The translations under genes and the position numbers were made by a program. Below the pieces are notes generated by a model, which worked only from the letters and a program-made list of their open reading frames with translations, had not been told where the DNA came from and made no database searches. DNA of 64,000 bases, from NCBI RefSeq assembly GCF_002153425.1, contig NZ_KZ119600.1, positions 1,874,674 to 1,938,673 of the forward strand, read 5' to 3'. Below, piece after piece: positions 8,548 to 17,557 of the stretch (within the stretch, counting starts at the first letter, position 1; each line of letters opens with the position of its first letter). This stretch comes from Litchfieldia alkalitelluris. Its GTDB lineage: Bacteria > Bacillota > Bacilli > Bacillales > Salisediminibacteriaceae.

Positions 8548-9723
8548 ATGAAGAAGTTTTATATCATTTTTATATTTTTTATTTCCTTTCTTCTTCTCCC
8601 TCAAACCGTCCTTGGAGAAGGGACGGTTGCTCCACAGGACGAGCTCGTTGAGAGTCAGCTAGAACGTTTAGGTTTAGAGGAAATTGGACAGTTTTGGGAA
8701 GATGTCCTTCATCAATATGGAGGGTATTTGCCAGAAAGTCAAAGAGGAAGTTTCATGGAGTTTATAAGGGGAGAGAAGGAATTTTCCCCGAGCGAATGGC
8801 TCCTTGGTTTTTTACAGTTCTTATTTCACGAGATATTTGCTAACGGGAGGTTACTTGGTTCTCTAGTTATCCTTGCTGTTTTAAGTATGGTCCTAGCACA
8901 ACTCCAACAAGCCTTTGAAAAACATAATATTAGTAAGATTGCCTACGCAATCACTTTTATGGTCCTTTTAATCATTGCACTAAACAGTTTTCATGTGGCT
9001 GTAGAGTACACACAGCAAACGATAGAAGTTATGAGCAGTTTTATGATCGCGCTAGTACCCTTGTTACTAGTTCTAATGGCTACGACAGGGAGTGTGACTT
9101 CTGTAGCGTTATTTCATCCAATTATCATGTTTCTCGTTCATACAAGTGGCGTTTTTGTCCAATATGTAGTACTCCCACTCTTGTTATTATCAACCCTATT
9201 ATTTATCGTCAGTACAATGACGGATCATTATAAAGTAACAAAGTTGGCAACTTTTATAAGAAATATTGCCGTTGGAAGCTTAGGGATTTTCCTAACAGTT
9301 TTCCTGGGGGTGCTTTCCGTACAGGGGGCAACTGCTGCAGTAGCAGATGGCATTGCAGTAAAGACTGCTAAATTTGTTACAGGTAACTTTATTCCTGTTG
9401 TAGGTAGGATGTTTACTGATGCTGCAGATACAGTGATGGGAGCTTCTCTTCTTGTGAAAAATACGGTGGGAGTTGTTGGACTGGTAATTCTCTTACTCGT
9501 TTGTATATTCCCAGCGTTAAAGGTCCTGTCTATAGCAATTATATATAGCTTTACTGCAGCAATTTTACAGCCCTTAGGTGGAGGCCCCATCATTCAATGC
9601 CTGTCGATTATGGGGAAATCTATGCTATTTATTTTTGGAGCATTGGCTGCTGTTTCATTAATGTTTTTCCTAGCAATTACGATCATTATTATTTCAGGTA
9701 ATTTATCGCTTATGATGCGTTAG
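8548..9723 (+). CDS. spoIIIAE: Stage III sporulation protein AE
   Basis: 391-aa polytopic membrane protein. It has a cleavable-looking signal peptide (residues 1-23, hydrophobic FIFFISFLLLPQTVLG) and about seven further membrane segments from residue 100 on. Required for the mother cell-forespore channel; within that complex it resembles an export permease. SD AGGAGGG. Length matches the family. Confidence 0.96.
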   Translation: MKKFYIIFIFFISFLLLPQTVLGEGTVAPQDELVESQLERLGLEEIGQFWEDVLHQYGGYLPESQRGSFMEFIRGEKEFSPSEWLLGFLQFLFHEIFANGRLLGSLVILAVLSMVLAQLQQAFEKHNISKIAYAITFMVLLIIALNSFHVAVEYTQQTIEVMSSFMIALVPLLLVLMATTGSVTSVALFHPIIMFLVHTSGVFVQYVVLPLLLLSTLLFIVSTMTDHYKVTKLATFIRNIAVGSLGIFLTVFLGVLSVQGATAAVADGIAVKTAKFVTGNFIPVVGRMFTDAADTVMGASLLVKNTVGVVGLVILLLVCIFPALKVLSIAIIYSFTAAILQPLGGGPIIQCLSIMGKSMLFIFGALAAVSLMFFLAITIIIISGNLSLMMR

Positions 9724-9741
9724 TAAAAAGGGGGGAATGAC

Positions 9742-10395
9742 ATGGGGCTTATCACAGCATGGGTAACTAATATTATTCTCATTATTTTATTTGCTACAAT
9801 TCTGGAATTGATCCTACCAAACTCAAAGATTCAAAGATATGTAAAGCTTGTCGTAGGACTCATGCTACTCATGGTCATGCTTCAACCTATATTATCTATC
9901 TTTCAAGCGGATCCTGAAGATTTATTGAAGGAAGTGTCGAATTGGACTGATGATTCCTTCGATGAAGAAGCTGCAGCAATGGAATCAAAGAAAATGGATA
10001 TAGAAAAGGAATATCTTGCATATATTTCAGAACAAGGGGCTGTCCAATTAAGAGAACAAGCCTCAGGTGAGCTAAAGGAACAATTTGGGGTGGTGCTATT
10101 AGACATTATGATTACATTTGATTCTTTTTCAGAAGACGAGCATTTACTAGAAAATTTAACTCAAAATCTTTCAGATGTATATGTAGTTGTGCAGGAAGAA
10201 GGGGAAGAAGCAGAGTCTGAACAAGAGAGCGTAGGAGTTGTCACAATTGAACCTGTGAAAATTGAAAGGGAAGCTCCAAATAATGATGATGATAAAAAAA
10301 ATAACAGTAATGGGGAAATTACCTCATTTTTATCGGGGCTGTGGTCTATTCCAGAGGATAAAATTCATGTTGATATGAAAGGAGGGGAGGAGTGA
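9742..10395 (+). CDS. spoIIIAF: Stage III sporulation protein AF
   Basis: 217-aa protein with two N-terminal membrane segments (about 6-24 and 36-54) and a soluble ring-forming domain, followed by an acidic linker rich in Glu, Asp and Asn. SD AAAGGGGGG. The C-terminal IPEDKIHVDM is conserved. Separated from spoIIIAG by one base, so translation is coupled. Confidence 0.95.
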   Translation: MGLITAWVTNIILIILFATILELILPNSKIQRYVKLVVGLMLLMVMLQPILSIFQADPEDLLKEVSNWTDDSFDEEAAAMESKKMDIEKEYLAYISEQGAVQLREQASGELKEQFGVVLLDIMITFDSFSEDEHLLENLTQNLSDVYVVVQEEGEEAESEQESVGVVTIEPVKIEREAPNNDDDKKNNSNGEITSFLSGLWSIPEDKIHVDMKGGEE

Positions 10396-10396
10396 A

Positions 10397-11068
10397 GTGG
10401 GGGATAAAAAGGATAATGGCAAAGAGGTGCAATGGTTTAAATCATTTGACCTAAAAGGGAAAGGGTCAGGAAAAAAAATAAACATTAAATATTTAGCAGT
10501 TTTGCTCCTTTTAGGTGTGATGTTTATGATGATAGGTTCACAGTTCAGGGATACTGGGGAGCCATCAGCTTTACCAGTAATTCAAGATGATGTGGAAGAA
10601 GAAGAACCTGTTACTGAAGCTTTTTCCGATAACAAGCCGAAGGAACTCTCAACTATGTCTGATTATGAATCCTTTTATGAATCTCAATTGGAGAGAGCTT
10701 TAGAGCAGGTAGTAGGGATATCAGATGTTTCCGTTGTAGTAAATCTAGCGGAATCTGAAAAAACAGTTTTCAAAAGTAATGAAAATATAAGTGAACAATT
10801 TACGAATGAAACTGATCGCGAAGGCGGAACAAGGGAGGTTGAGGACAGAACAAAGGATTCACAAGTAGTCACTATTAGAAACGGGGATAAGGAAGAGCCC
10901 CTCATAATTAAGACAGAGAAACCTGACATACGCGGCGTACTTGTTGTTGCAAAAGGGGTGGAAAACATCCAAGTGAAATCGTGGGTAATAGAAGCCGTAA
11001 GCAGGGTTCTAGACTTACCTTCCCATCGAATTTCAGTATTACCTAAGAAAACAGAGGAGGAATCGTAA
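10397..11068 (+). CDS. spoIIIAG: Stage III sporulation protein AG
   Basis: 223-aa ring-building protein of the SpoIIIA-SpoIIQ channel, with one membrane segment near residues 31-48 and a long intermembrane domain. The ring-building motif region contains VVGISDVSVVVNL and DIRGVLVVAKG. GTG start with SD GGAGGGGAGGAG. Ends overlapping the first base of spoIIIAH. Confidence 0.95.
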   Translation: MGDKKDNGKEVQWFKSFDLKGKGSGKKINIKYLAVLLLLGVMFMMIGSQFRDTGEPSALPVIQDDVEEEEPVTEAFSDNKPKELSTMSDYESFYESQLERALEQVVGISDVSVVVNLAESEKTVFKSNENISEQFTNETDREGGTREVEDRTKDSQVVTIRNGDKEEPLIIKTEKPDIRGVLVVAKGVENIQVKSWVIEAVSRVLDLPSHRISVLPKKTEEES

Positions 11069-11676
11069 TGGTACTTAAAAGACAAACAGTATGGTTATTG
11101 ACAATGTTAAGTTTAATTGTAGTTCTATCCGTTTATTACATTCAAATGGATCGCATTGAGCAGCAAGGTGCATTAGGTGATGAAGAAGGGCAACAAAACG
11201 AAGAAGGTGTATCAGAGGAAGGCTTAGATGGATTGGACTGGTTAAATGACAGTGATGAATTACAATTTATTGAGCTTGAGGACGTTGAAGAGGTTCTTGG
11301 TGACGGATCTTTCCCAGATGTAGATGTGGATGAAATGTTTACTCAAATTCGATTACAACGTCAAGATTCAAGAGGTCGTCTAAGAGATGACTATGTAGAC
11401 GTATTAACATCTGCTGAAGCAAATGCAGAGGTGCAAAGTCAAGCATTTGATCAAGTGACTAACTTAGAAACATTAGCTCAAAAAGAAGAAATGATTGAAA
11501 CAGTACTTCGTTCAAAAGGTTATGAAGATGCACTTGTAATTGCAGATGAAAACAATGTGAAGATTTATGTGAAAGCTGATGATTTAACAGAAGAGCAAAC
11601 GCTAGAAATTATGGCCTTGTCTTATGACCACTTTGGTAATAAGCGTGCTGAGGTTGGCTTCCAACCAGGTAACTAA
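11068..11676 (+). CDS. spoIIIAH: Stage III sporulation protein AH
   Basis: 202-aa protein anchored in the mother-cell outer forespore membrane by residues 7-25. The C-terminal domain interacts with SpoIIQ from the forespore. A very acidic linker (about 32-80) separates anchor and domain. Conserved end: KGYEDALVIADENNVKIYV and AEVGFQPGN. SD CAGAGGAGG within the end of spoIIIAG. Last gene of the operon. Confidence 0.96.
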   Translation: MVLKRQTVWLLTMLSLIVVLSVYYIQMDRIEQQGALGDEEGQQNEEGVSEEGLDGLDWLNDSDELQFIELEDVEEVLGDGSFPDVDVDEMFTQIRLQRQDSRGRLRDDYVDVLTSAEANAEVQSQAFDQVTNLETLAQKEEMIETVLRSKGYEDALVIADENNVKIYVKADDLTEEQTLEIMALSYDHFGNKRAEVGFQPGN

Positions 11677-11777
11677 ATAGGCTCAATAGATACGGGCGGG
11701 TGTAATCAGAAGGGAAGTAATCCTTCAGAATAAGTGGTACTGTTTAGAAGGGGAAAACTTAATATTATATAGAGCAC

Positions 11778-11819
11778 AAAAACGAGACTTTTCACATAAT
11801 GAATTTGTCTCGTTTTTTC
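11778..11819 (+). terminator. Terminator of the spoIIIA operon
   Basis: AAAACGAGAC (11779-11788) pairs with GTCTCGTTTT (11806-11815), followed by further T residues. Confidence 0.85.
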
Positions 11820-11826
11820 TATTTCT

Positions 11827-11940
11827 TTAGAAAAAGTAAAATCTCATACCTGATCGACTCCTGATCAGGATGAAAAATGGAAAATCGAGAATCTCATACC
11901 TGATCGAGAGCTGATCAGATTTGATGTATGAAAAAGCAAA
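11827..11940. repeat. Type B 50-bp tandem repeats, left flank (2 units)
   Basis: Two units with CTCATACCTGATC at 11843 and 11893, period 50 bp. Units contain TGATCAG half palindromes. The same family resumes on the right at 12538, so it brackets the 52-bp family. Confidence 0.85.
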
Positions 11941-12530
11941 ACTGTCGAATAGAGCAAGGATAACCGACAGTTTCGATGTTAGAAAACGTAAAACTGTCGA
12001 ATAGAGCAAGGGTTACCGACAGATTTGATGTTAGAAAACGCAAAACTGTCGAATAGAGCATGGAATACCGACAGTTTCGATGTTAGAAAAAGCAAAACTG
12101 TCGAATAGAGCAAGGGTTACCGACAGATTTGATGTTAGAAAACGCAAAACTGTCGAATAGAGCATGGAATACCGACAGTTTCGATGTTAGAAAAAGCAAA
12201 ACTGTCGAATAGAGCAAGGGTTACCGACAGATTTGATGTTAGAAAACGCAAAACTGTCGAATAGAGCATGGAATACCGACAGATTTGATGTATGAAAACG
12301 CAAAACTGTCGAATAGAGCAAGGGTTACCGACAGATTTGATGTTAGAAAACGCAAAACTGTCGAATAGAGCATGGAATACCGGCAGATTTGATGTTAGAA
12401 AAAGCAAAACTGTCGAATAGAGCATGGAATACCGACAGTTTTGATGTATGAAAACGCAAAACTGTCTATAAGAGAAAGGTTAACCGACAGATTTGTTTCT
12501 CAAAAACGCAAATCTGTCGATAAAAATAGA
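11941..12530. repeat. Type A 52-bp tandem array (about 12 units)
   Basis: The motif ACTGTCGAATAGAGCA recurs at 11941, 11993, 12045, 12097, 12149, 12201, 12253, 12305, 12357 and 12409, exactly 52 bp apart. Degenerate units follow at 12461 and about 12513. Every unit carries a 6-bp inverted repeat CTGTCG ... CGACAG separated by 17 bp. Two unit flavours (AGGGTTAC and TGGAATAC cores) partly alternate, which suggests duplication of two-unit blocks. The period is not a multiple of three, so open frames across it are chance. Confidence 0.95.
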
Positions 12531-12537
12531 AAACCAA

Positions 12538-12770
12538 AATCTCATACCCGATCACCACCTGATCAGGTATGAAAAATAGAAAACCAAAATCTCATACCCG
12601 ATCACCGCCTGATCAGGTACGAAAAATAGAAAAAGTAAAATCTCATACCTGATCACCGCCTGATCAGGTATGAAAAATGGAAAAACCAAAATCTCATACC
12701 AGATCACCGCCTGATCAGGTATGAAAAATAGAAAAACCAAAATTTCATACCTGATCGCTCATCGGTCCGA
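12538..12770. repeat. Type B 50/51-bp hairpin repeats, right flank (5 units)
   Basis: CTCATAC (or TTCATAC) starts at 12541, 12591, 12642, 12693 and about 12744. The unit at 12644-12672 is a perfect hairpin: CATACCTGATCA, 5-nt loop, TGATCAGGTATG. Others are near-perfect versions, so the region can form a row of identical stem-loops. No T-runs follow the stems. Confidence 0.92.
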
Positions 12771-12859
12771 GTGAATCCTATTAATTTTCACGGTAGCATT
12801 TCAGAAATAAACAAAAATGAGACAGAAAAATATAAAAACATGATTTTCTTTAATTTGAA

Positions 12860-12868
12860 TGGTATAAT
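12860..12868 (+). promoter_or_regulatory. Extended -10 promoter for the gene at 12940
   Basis: TGGTATAAT is a perfect extended -10 element (TGnTATAAT) 72 nt before the start codon. No convincing -35 is needed or seen. Confidence 0.55.
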
Positions 12869-12939
12869 ACCCTATTGGAACAGAAACCCTTATAAAAGTA
12901 ATAGAGGGTACATACAGGTAGATAAGGGAGAGATGACTC

Positions 12940-13269
12940 ATGGAATGGTCGGATCTGACTGAAGGAGCAAAAGCAGTACTAGAGCAAACAAGAAACATTA
13001 AAAATGATAAGATCCAAATTGTGGAGTTTGAAGTAGGATTTGAGCAGGATCCAGAACTTGCTGGTGATGCAGAACCTATTTCAATCCAGGAAGAGGATTA
13101 CCAAAGTCTAAAAAGATTTACGAAAGAAAATGAGTATGGTGATAAATACCATATGGCTAGAAACAAAAATATCGTAAAAATTATTCTTTTGGAGAAAGAT
13201 AAAATTCCAGATAATTTATCGGATTTTCCAGTTTTTAAAGAATATAAAAATGACACAGTAACGGAATAA
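12940..13269 (+). CDS. Unknown 109-aa acidic protein
   Basis: Not recognised. ATG with SD GGGAGAGATG upstream, an extended -10 promoter and a terminator just after it, so it is a monocistronic gene. The protein is soluble and charged, with no Cys, no membrane segment and no clear motif; the C-terminal half is IVKIILLEKDKIP. It lies between the tandem repeat array and accB. Confidence 0.65.
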   Translation: MEWSDLTEGAKAVLEQTRNIKNDKIQIVEFEVGFEQDPELAGDAEPISIQEEDYQSLKRFTKENEYGDKYHMARNKNIVKIILLEKDKIPDNLSDFPVFKEYKNDTVTE

Positions 13270-13607
13270 AGAAAAGGTACCCTTATAACGATTCATTATA
13301 AAAAGTGCTATTCTTAAGCAGCGGAAGCAGCTTGAGGGTAGCATTTTTTGGTATAATTTTTTATTAGTATATATAGGTATGGTAGTACAGGGTGAAATTA
13401 TTGTTATTTCTGTTTGAGACATCAATTAATTGTAGAAAATAGTAGAAGAGTCTTTATGTTAAAAAAATAAAAAAAGGTTTTCATTTGACTAAAATTGATG
13501 TAGCATAAATTTAGGACTAACTCATAATACATGATAAAAATATCACAAATATTATGAGTATTTACAAAAAAAACGAATAGATTGGCTTAGATGAGGAGTG
13601 ACTAGTA
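13270..13607. other. 338-bp intergenic region upstream of accB
   Basis: Begins with the terminator of the preceding gene (13304-13350). The rest is A+T-rich. A weak promoter candidate is TTGACT at 13485 with TAAATT at 13506 (15-nt spacing). I see no recognisable riboswitch or FapR-type operator. Confidence 0.5.
13304..13350 (+). terminator. Terminator after the gene at 12940
   Basis: GTGCTATTCTTAAGC pairs with GCTTGAGGGTAGCAT using G-U pairs, followed by six T residues. Confidence 0.8.
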
Positions 13608-14135
13608 ATGTTAAAAATTCAAGAAATAAGAGAATTAATTAAACTGATTGATGATTCATCCATTGATGAATTTAAATTCGAACAAAACGGTTCTAAAATT
13701 ACGATGAAGAAGCAAGCTAGTGTTGGACAAGTTCAGCAAATTGTACAGGAGCAATCAACGGTCCCAGCCACAGTACCTACAGTAACAACAAGTTCTACAG
13801 TGCCACAAAGCCAAACATCGGAAAATGTTGAAAAACAGACAGCACCAGCAGAAACTGAAGTAGGAACAAGTACATCTGCTACTGTCTCAGGGAATTTACA
13901 TACTATTACTTCTCCGATGGTAGGGACATTCTATGCTGCACCTTCTCCAGATTCTGACCCTTATGTTAAGACAGGGGACAAAATTAAGGAAGATAGTGTT
14001 GTTTGTATTGTAGAAGCGATGAAATTAATGAATGAGATTGAAGCTGAAGTTAATGGTGAGATCGTAGAAGTCTTAGTGGAAAATGGACAACTTGTAGAAT
14101 ACGGACAAGAATTATTTTTAGTGAAGCCTGAGTAG
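13608..14135 (+). CDS. accB: Biotin carboxyl carrier protein of acetyl-CoA carboxylase
   Basis: 175-aa BCCP. The N-terminal helix region (1-50) is followed by a Pro/Thr/Ala/Gln-rich flexible linker (50-97) and a biotinyl domain. The biotin attachment motif EAMKLMNEI carries K139, and the thumb [19 protein letters not shown] is intact. It carries carboxybiotin between AccC and AccDA in the first step of fatty acid synthesis. SD GATGAGGAGTG. 11 bp before accC. Confidence 0.98.
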   Translation: MLKIQEIRELIKLIDDSSIDEFKFEQNGSKITMKKQASVGQVQQIVQEQSTVPATVPTVTTSSTVPQSQTSENVEKQTAPAETEVGTSTSATVSGNLHTITSPMVGTFYAAPSPDSDPYVKTGDKIKEDSVVCIVEAMKLMNEIEAEVNGEIVEVLVENGQLVEYGQELFLVKPE

Positions 14136-14146
14136 GGGATGAAACG

Positions 14147-15508
14147 ATGATAAAAAAAGTACTTATAGCTAATAGAGGAGAAATAGCTGTCAGAATTATT
14201 AGGGCATGTAAAGAGCTTGATATTGAGACAGTGGCTGTCTATTCCACTGCTGATAGTGATGCATTACATGTGCGTTTGGCAGATGAAGCGTACTGTATAG
14301 GTCCCACTTCATCATCTGATAGTTATTTGAATTTCACTAATATTATGAGCGTGGCTACTTTAACTGAAGTAGACGCCATTCACCCAGGATATGGTTTTCT
14401 TGCTGAAAATGCAGATTTTGCAGAAATTTGTGCAGCTTGTAATATTACTTTTATAGGTCCCAGTCCAGAAGCCATTAGTCAAATGGGGACAAAAGATGTG
14501 GCTAGAACGACTATGAAAAAAGCAGGTGTTCCTGTCGTTCCTGGCTCTGAGGGTATTATCCAATCCATCGACGAGGGTGTTATGCTCGCTGAGGAAATTG
14601 GATATCCAGTAATCATTAAAGCTACAGCAGGTGGTGGAGGAAAAGGGATTCGTGTTGCCAAAAATGAATCTGAATTGCGTAAAGGGATTTCTGTTACTCA
14701 AAAGGAAGCTAAAGCGAATTTCGGGAATGCCGGTGTCTACTTAGAAAAATTTATTGAAGATTTTCGTCATGTAGAAATCCAAGTAATGGCTGATACTCAC
14801 GGAAATGTCATTCACTTAGGAGAACGTGATTGCACAATCCAACGTAGATTACAGAAACTTGTTGAGGAAACCCCATCCCCGGCATTAGATGAAGACATGC
14901 GGTTTAAGATGGGGGATGCGGCAGTACGTGCAGCCGAAGCTGTTAATTACGTAGGAGCAGGTACGATAGAGTTTATTTTTGATCATAAAAATAATAAATT
15001 CTATTTCATGGAAATGAATACTAGAATTCAAGTAGAGCACCCTGTTACAGAAATGGTCACAGGTGTTGATCTCATAAAAGAACAGATTTTAGTTGCGTCT
15101 GGAGAAAAGCTTTCCTATACTCAAGAGGAAGTTGTTTTTAAAGGATGGTCCATAGAGTGTCGTATTAATGCTGAAAACCCAGATAAAAACTTTATGCCCT
15201 CACCAGGGAAAGTTGACATGTATTTACCGCCAGGTGGCTTTGGTGTACGTGTTGACAGCGCAGTTTTTCCTGGTTATGTGATCACACCGTTTTATGATTC
15301 TATGGTGGCCAAGCTTATCACTTACGGTGAAACAAGGGAAGAAGCAATCGCAAAAATGAGACGGGCTTTAAGTGAATTTGTTATCGAGGGTGTTGAGACT
15401 ACAATACCTTTCCATTTAAGGCTATTCAATCATGAAGTATTTGTTAATGGCGATTTTAATACGAAATTTTTGGAACAATACTCTTTAAAGCCTGAAAATG
15501 AAGATTAA
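14147..15508 (+). CDS. accC: Acetyl-CoA carboxylase, biotin carboxylase subunit
   Basis: 453-aa ATP-grasp enzyme that carboxylates the biotin on AccB using ATP and bicarbonate. It begins with the typical [18 protein letters not shown]. The glycine-rich ATP loop is [12 protein letters not shown], the lid/active region is [16 protein letters not shown], and a C-terminal biotin carboxylase domain is present. Full length. Forms an operon with accB and the following asp23-like gene. Confidence 0.98.
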   Translation: MIKKVLIANRGEIAVRIIRACKELDIETVAVYSTADSDALHVRLADEAYCIGPTSSSDSYLNFTNIMSVATLTEVDAIHPGYGFLAENADFAEICAACNITFIGPSPEAISQMGTKDVARTTMKKAGVPVVPGSEGIIQSIDEGVMLAEEIGYPVIIKATAGGGGKGIRVAKNESELRKGISVTQKEAKANFGNAGVYLEKFIEDFRHVEIQVMADTHGNVIHLGERDCTIQRRLQKLVEETPSPALDEDMRFKMGDAAVRAAEAVNYVGAGTIEFIFDHKNNKFYFMEMNTRIQVEHPVTEMVTGVDLIKEQILVASGEKLSYTQEEVVFKGWSIECRINAENPDKNFMPSPGKVDMYLPPGGFGVRVDSAVFPGYVITPFYDSMVAKLITYGETREEAIAKMRRALSEFVIEGVETTIPFHLRLFNHEVFVNGDFNTKFLEQYSLKPENED

Positions 15509-15531
15509 TCTTCAAAAAGGAGGAGAGCACC

Positions 15532-15948
15532 ATGAAAGATAACCATTTAATCCACATGGCTGAGGACAAAGAGGAACTAGGTAAAGTAGAGATTTCCCCT
15601 GAAGTAATTGAAATTATAGCAGGTCTTGCAGCCTCAGAGGTTGAGGGAGTAGCTACAATGCGTGGGAACTTTGCTTCAGGCGTGGCGGAGCGTCTAGGTA
15701 GGAAAAACAATCATGGTAAAGGCGTAAAAGTTGAGCTCACAGAAGACGGTATTATTGTAGATGCTTATGTAGTAATGAACTATGGAATCTCAATTCCAGA
15801 AGGAAGTAAAAAAATTCAGGAAAATATCTATCAAACTCTTGAAAACATGACTGCAATTCAACTTTCTGAAGTTAATGTCCATGTTGTTGGCGTTCAATTA
15901 GAACAACCAAAAGAAGTAGACCAACCAAAAAAAGAACATGGAGCTTAA
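15532..15948 (+). CDS. yqhY: Asp23/YqhY family protein
   Basis: 138-aa member of the Asp23/Gls24 (YqhY) family, typically conserved directly downstream of accBC. In B. subtilis YqhY has been linked to acetyl-CoA carboxylase activity. Core motifs are ISPEVIEIIAGLAASEVEGV, VELTEDGIIVDAYVVMNYG and VNVHVVGV. A charged, Lys-rich tail (residues 124-138) follows. SD AAGGAGGAG. A terminator lies just downstream. Confidence 0.9.
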   Translation: MKDNHLIHMAEDKEELGKVEISPEVIEIIAGLAASEVEGVATMRGNFASGVAERLGRKNNHGKGVKVELTEDGIIVDAYVVMNYGISIPEGSKKIQENIYQTLENMTAIQLSEVNVHVVGVQLEQPKEVDQPKKEHGA

Positions 15949-15957
15949 AGACCAAGA

Positions 15958-15990
15958 GGTTGTCTCATTGTGAGACAGCCTTTTCGTTTT
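15958..15990 (+). terminator. Terminator of accB-accC-yqhY
   Basis: GGTTGTCTC / GAGACAGCC stem with a 5-nt loop, then a T-rich tail. Confidence 0.85.
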
Positions 15991-16033
15991 GAAATCACAA
16001 AGGGTGATGACAAAGGTATTTGCACTTTTTCTT

Positions 16034-16073
16034 CCACTGCCCTACGCTTGTGACCATAGGTGCTTGCGCTTTC
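16034..16073 (+). repeat. Dispersed repeat, copy 3 (diverged)
   Basis: CCACTGCCCTACGCTTGTGA... matches the repeat preceding 3161-3192 over about 40 bp with several substitutions. Confidence 0.6.
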
Positions 16074-16085
16074 ATATAATTAGCT

Positions 16086-16115
16086 TTGTATTAAAAAGAA
16101 AAGTTGTGCTATCAT
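16086..16115 (+). promoter_or_regulatory. Possible sigma-A promoter for nusB operon
   Basis: TTGTAT (16086-16091), 18-nt spacer, TATCAT (16110-16115). It lies 63 nt before nusB. Confidence 0.35.
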
Positions 16116-16177
16116 CTACAATGTAAGGTAATAATAAAAGACATAAATGTAATAGCAGTAGAAGGAGACGTTTATAG

Positions 16178-16573
16178 ATGAATAGAAGAGTAGCACGTAT
16201 AAAAGCAGTCCAGTCCCTATATCAAGTAGAAATGACGGCTGTTGAACCAGATGAAGCAATAAATAACGTGTTAGAGGAAGATGAAGAAGGCTCACCTTTT
16301 CTTTCTAATTTAGTGCACGGAACAGTTGACCATATAGCAGAGATTGATCAAATGCTCGAAGCTGCACTTGAGAATTGGTCCATTTCTCGTGTCTCAAGAG
16401 TGGACCGCGCCATATTACGAATGGCTACTTACGAAATGAAATGGCTAGATGATATTCCAGTTAATGTCTCAATTAACGAGGCAATTGACCTGGCTAAAGG
16501 ATTTACGGGAGAGGAAGAGCCAGGAAAATTTGTAAATGGCGTATTATCGAAAGTAGCAAAAACAATTCAATAA
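16178..16573 (+). CDS. nusB: Transcription antitermination factor NusB
   Basis: 131-aa all-helical NusB, which with NusE (S10) binds boxA RNA and supports rRNA antitermination. Begins MNRRVARIKAVQSLYQVEM and ends with the conserved EAIDLAKGFTGEEEPGKFVNGVLSKV. SD AGAAGGAGAC. First gene of the nusB-folD-xseA-xseB-ispA-OLE-oapA-dxs-tlyA cluster. Confidence 0.97.
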   Translation: MNRRVARIKAVQSLYQVEMTAVEPDEAINNVLEEDEEGSPFLSNLVHGTVDHIAEIDQMLEAALENWSISRVSRVDRAILRMATYEMKWLDDIPVNVSINEAIDLAKGFTGEEEPGKFVNGVLSKVAKTIQ

Positions 16574-16691
16574 AGCTGGTTTTGTTTTATAAAACTGATT
16601 CATGCGAGAACTACTAGCAGAAAGCGAGTACTTGTTGCATAAATCATTATCAAATAATATATAGACAAAAACTAAAAATGGGGGAGTAATG

Positions 16692-17546
16692 ATGTCAGCA
16701 ATTATTATCTCAGGAAAAGAATTGGCGAAGGAAAAACGCGAACAAATGAAACTGGAAGTGGAAAAACTGACTAGGCAAGGGGTAACTCCTGGACTTGCAG
16801 TCATTTTAATTGGTGAAGATCCAGCGTCACAATCCTATGTCCGCTCAAAGCAAAAATCATGTAAAGAAATAGGTATACATTCTGAATTGTATGAGCTCCC
16901 CGAAACAACAACGCAAGAAGAACTATTAGGGAAAATCAATCACTTAAATCATCAAGAAAACATTCATGGTATTTTAGTACAACTACCACTTCCTAATCAT
17001 ATTTCTGAGAAGGCAGTTATTGAATCCATTGATCCAACTAAAGATGTTGATGGGTTTCATCCTATAAACATTGGTAGAATGATGACTGGACAAGAAGCCT
17101 TCCTCCCTTGTACCCCTTACGGAATCGTTGAAATGATTAAATCTAAAGGGATTGATATTGAAGGGAAGCAAGTGGTAGTTGTAGGAAGAAGTAACATTGT
17201 AGGGAAGCCTGTTGGACAACTTCTATTAAATGAAAATGCTACAGTAACTTACTGTCATTCGAGAACTAGGAACATGAAGGATTTGACACTTACTGCTGAT
17301 ATTTTAGTTGTTGCTGTAGGTAAGGCCCATTTCCTTGATGGTGAATATGTTAAGGGTGGAGCTGTAGTTATAGATGTAGGAGTTAACAGAAATGAAGAAG
17401 GCAAGCTAGTTGGGGATGTGAATTTTGATTCAGCTAAGGATAAAGCATCTTATATTACACCTGTGCCTGGAGGCGTAGGACCGATGACCATTACAATGCT
17501 ATTACATAATACAATTATTTCTGCAAACCGAGTAGCAAATAAATAA
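16692..17546 (+). CDS. folD: Bifunctional methylenetetrahydrofolate dehydrogenase/cyclohydrolase
   Basis: 284-aa FolD interconverting 5,10-methylene-THF, methenyl-THF and 10-formyl-THF with NADP. The start is the second of two ATGs because it lies 5 nt after GGGGGAG. Motifs: catalytic YVRSKQKSCKEIGI (Lys), VQLPLPNHI, PCTPYGIVEMI, the nucleotide loop VVVGRSNIVGKP, and the C-terminal VPGGVGPMTI. Twelve bases separate it from xseA. Confidence 0.97.
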   Translation: MSAIIISGKELAKEKREQMKLEVEKLTRQGVTPGLAVILIGEDPASQSYVRSKQKSCKEIGIHSELYELPETTTQEELLGKINHLNHQENIHGILVQLPLPNHISEKAVIESIDPTKDVDGFHPINIGRMMTGQEAFLPCTPYGIVEMIKSKGIDIEGKQVVVVGRSNIVGKPVGQLLLNENATVTYCHSRTRNMKDLTLTADILVVAVGKAHFLDGEYVKGGAVVIDVGVNRNEEGKLVGDVNFDSAKDKASYITPVPGGVGPMTITMLLHNTIISANRVANK

Positions 17547-17557
17547 GGGGGAGACGA

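Noticed and set aside
11827..12770. CRISPR array or repeat-rich coding gene on the minus strand
   Set aside because: Repeats are contiguous 50-52-bp units without unique spacers and no cas genes are near. The 52-bp period shifts frame each unit, so the minus-strand open frames (for example 12135-12425) are chance.
12771..12962. 63-codon plus-strand open frame before the gene at 12940
   Set aside because: No SD; it overlaps the promoter and start of a better-supported gene.
13484..13520. FapR-type operator in front of accB (TTTAGGACTAAC)
   Set aside because: Only a few bases match the FapR consensus and dyad symmetry is missing.
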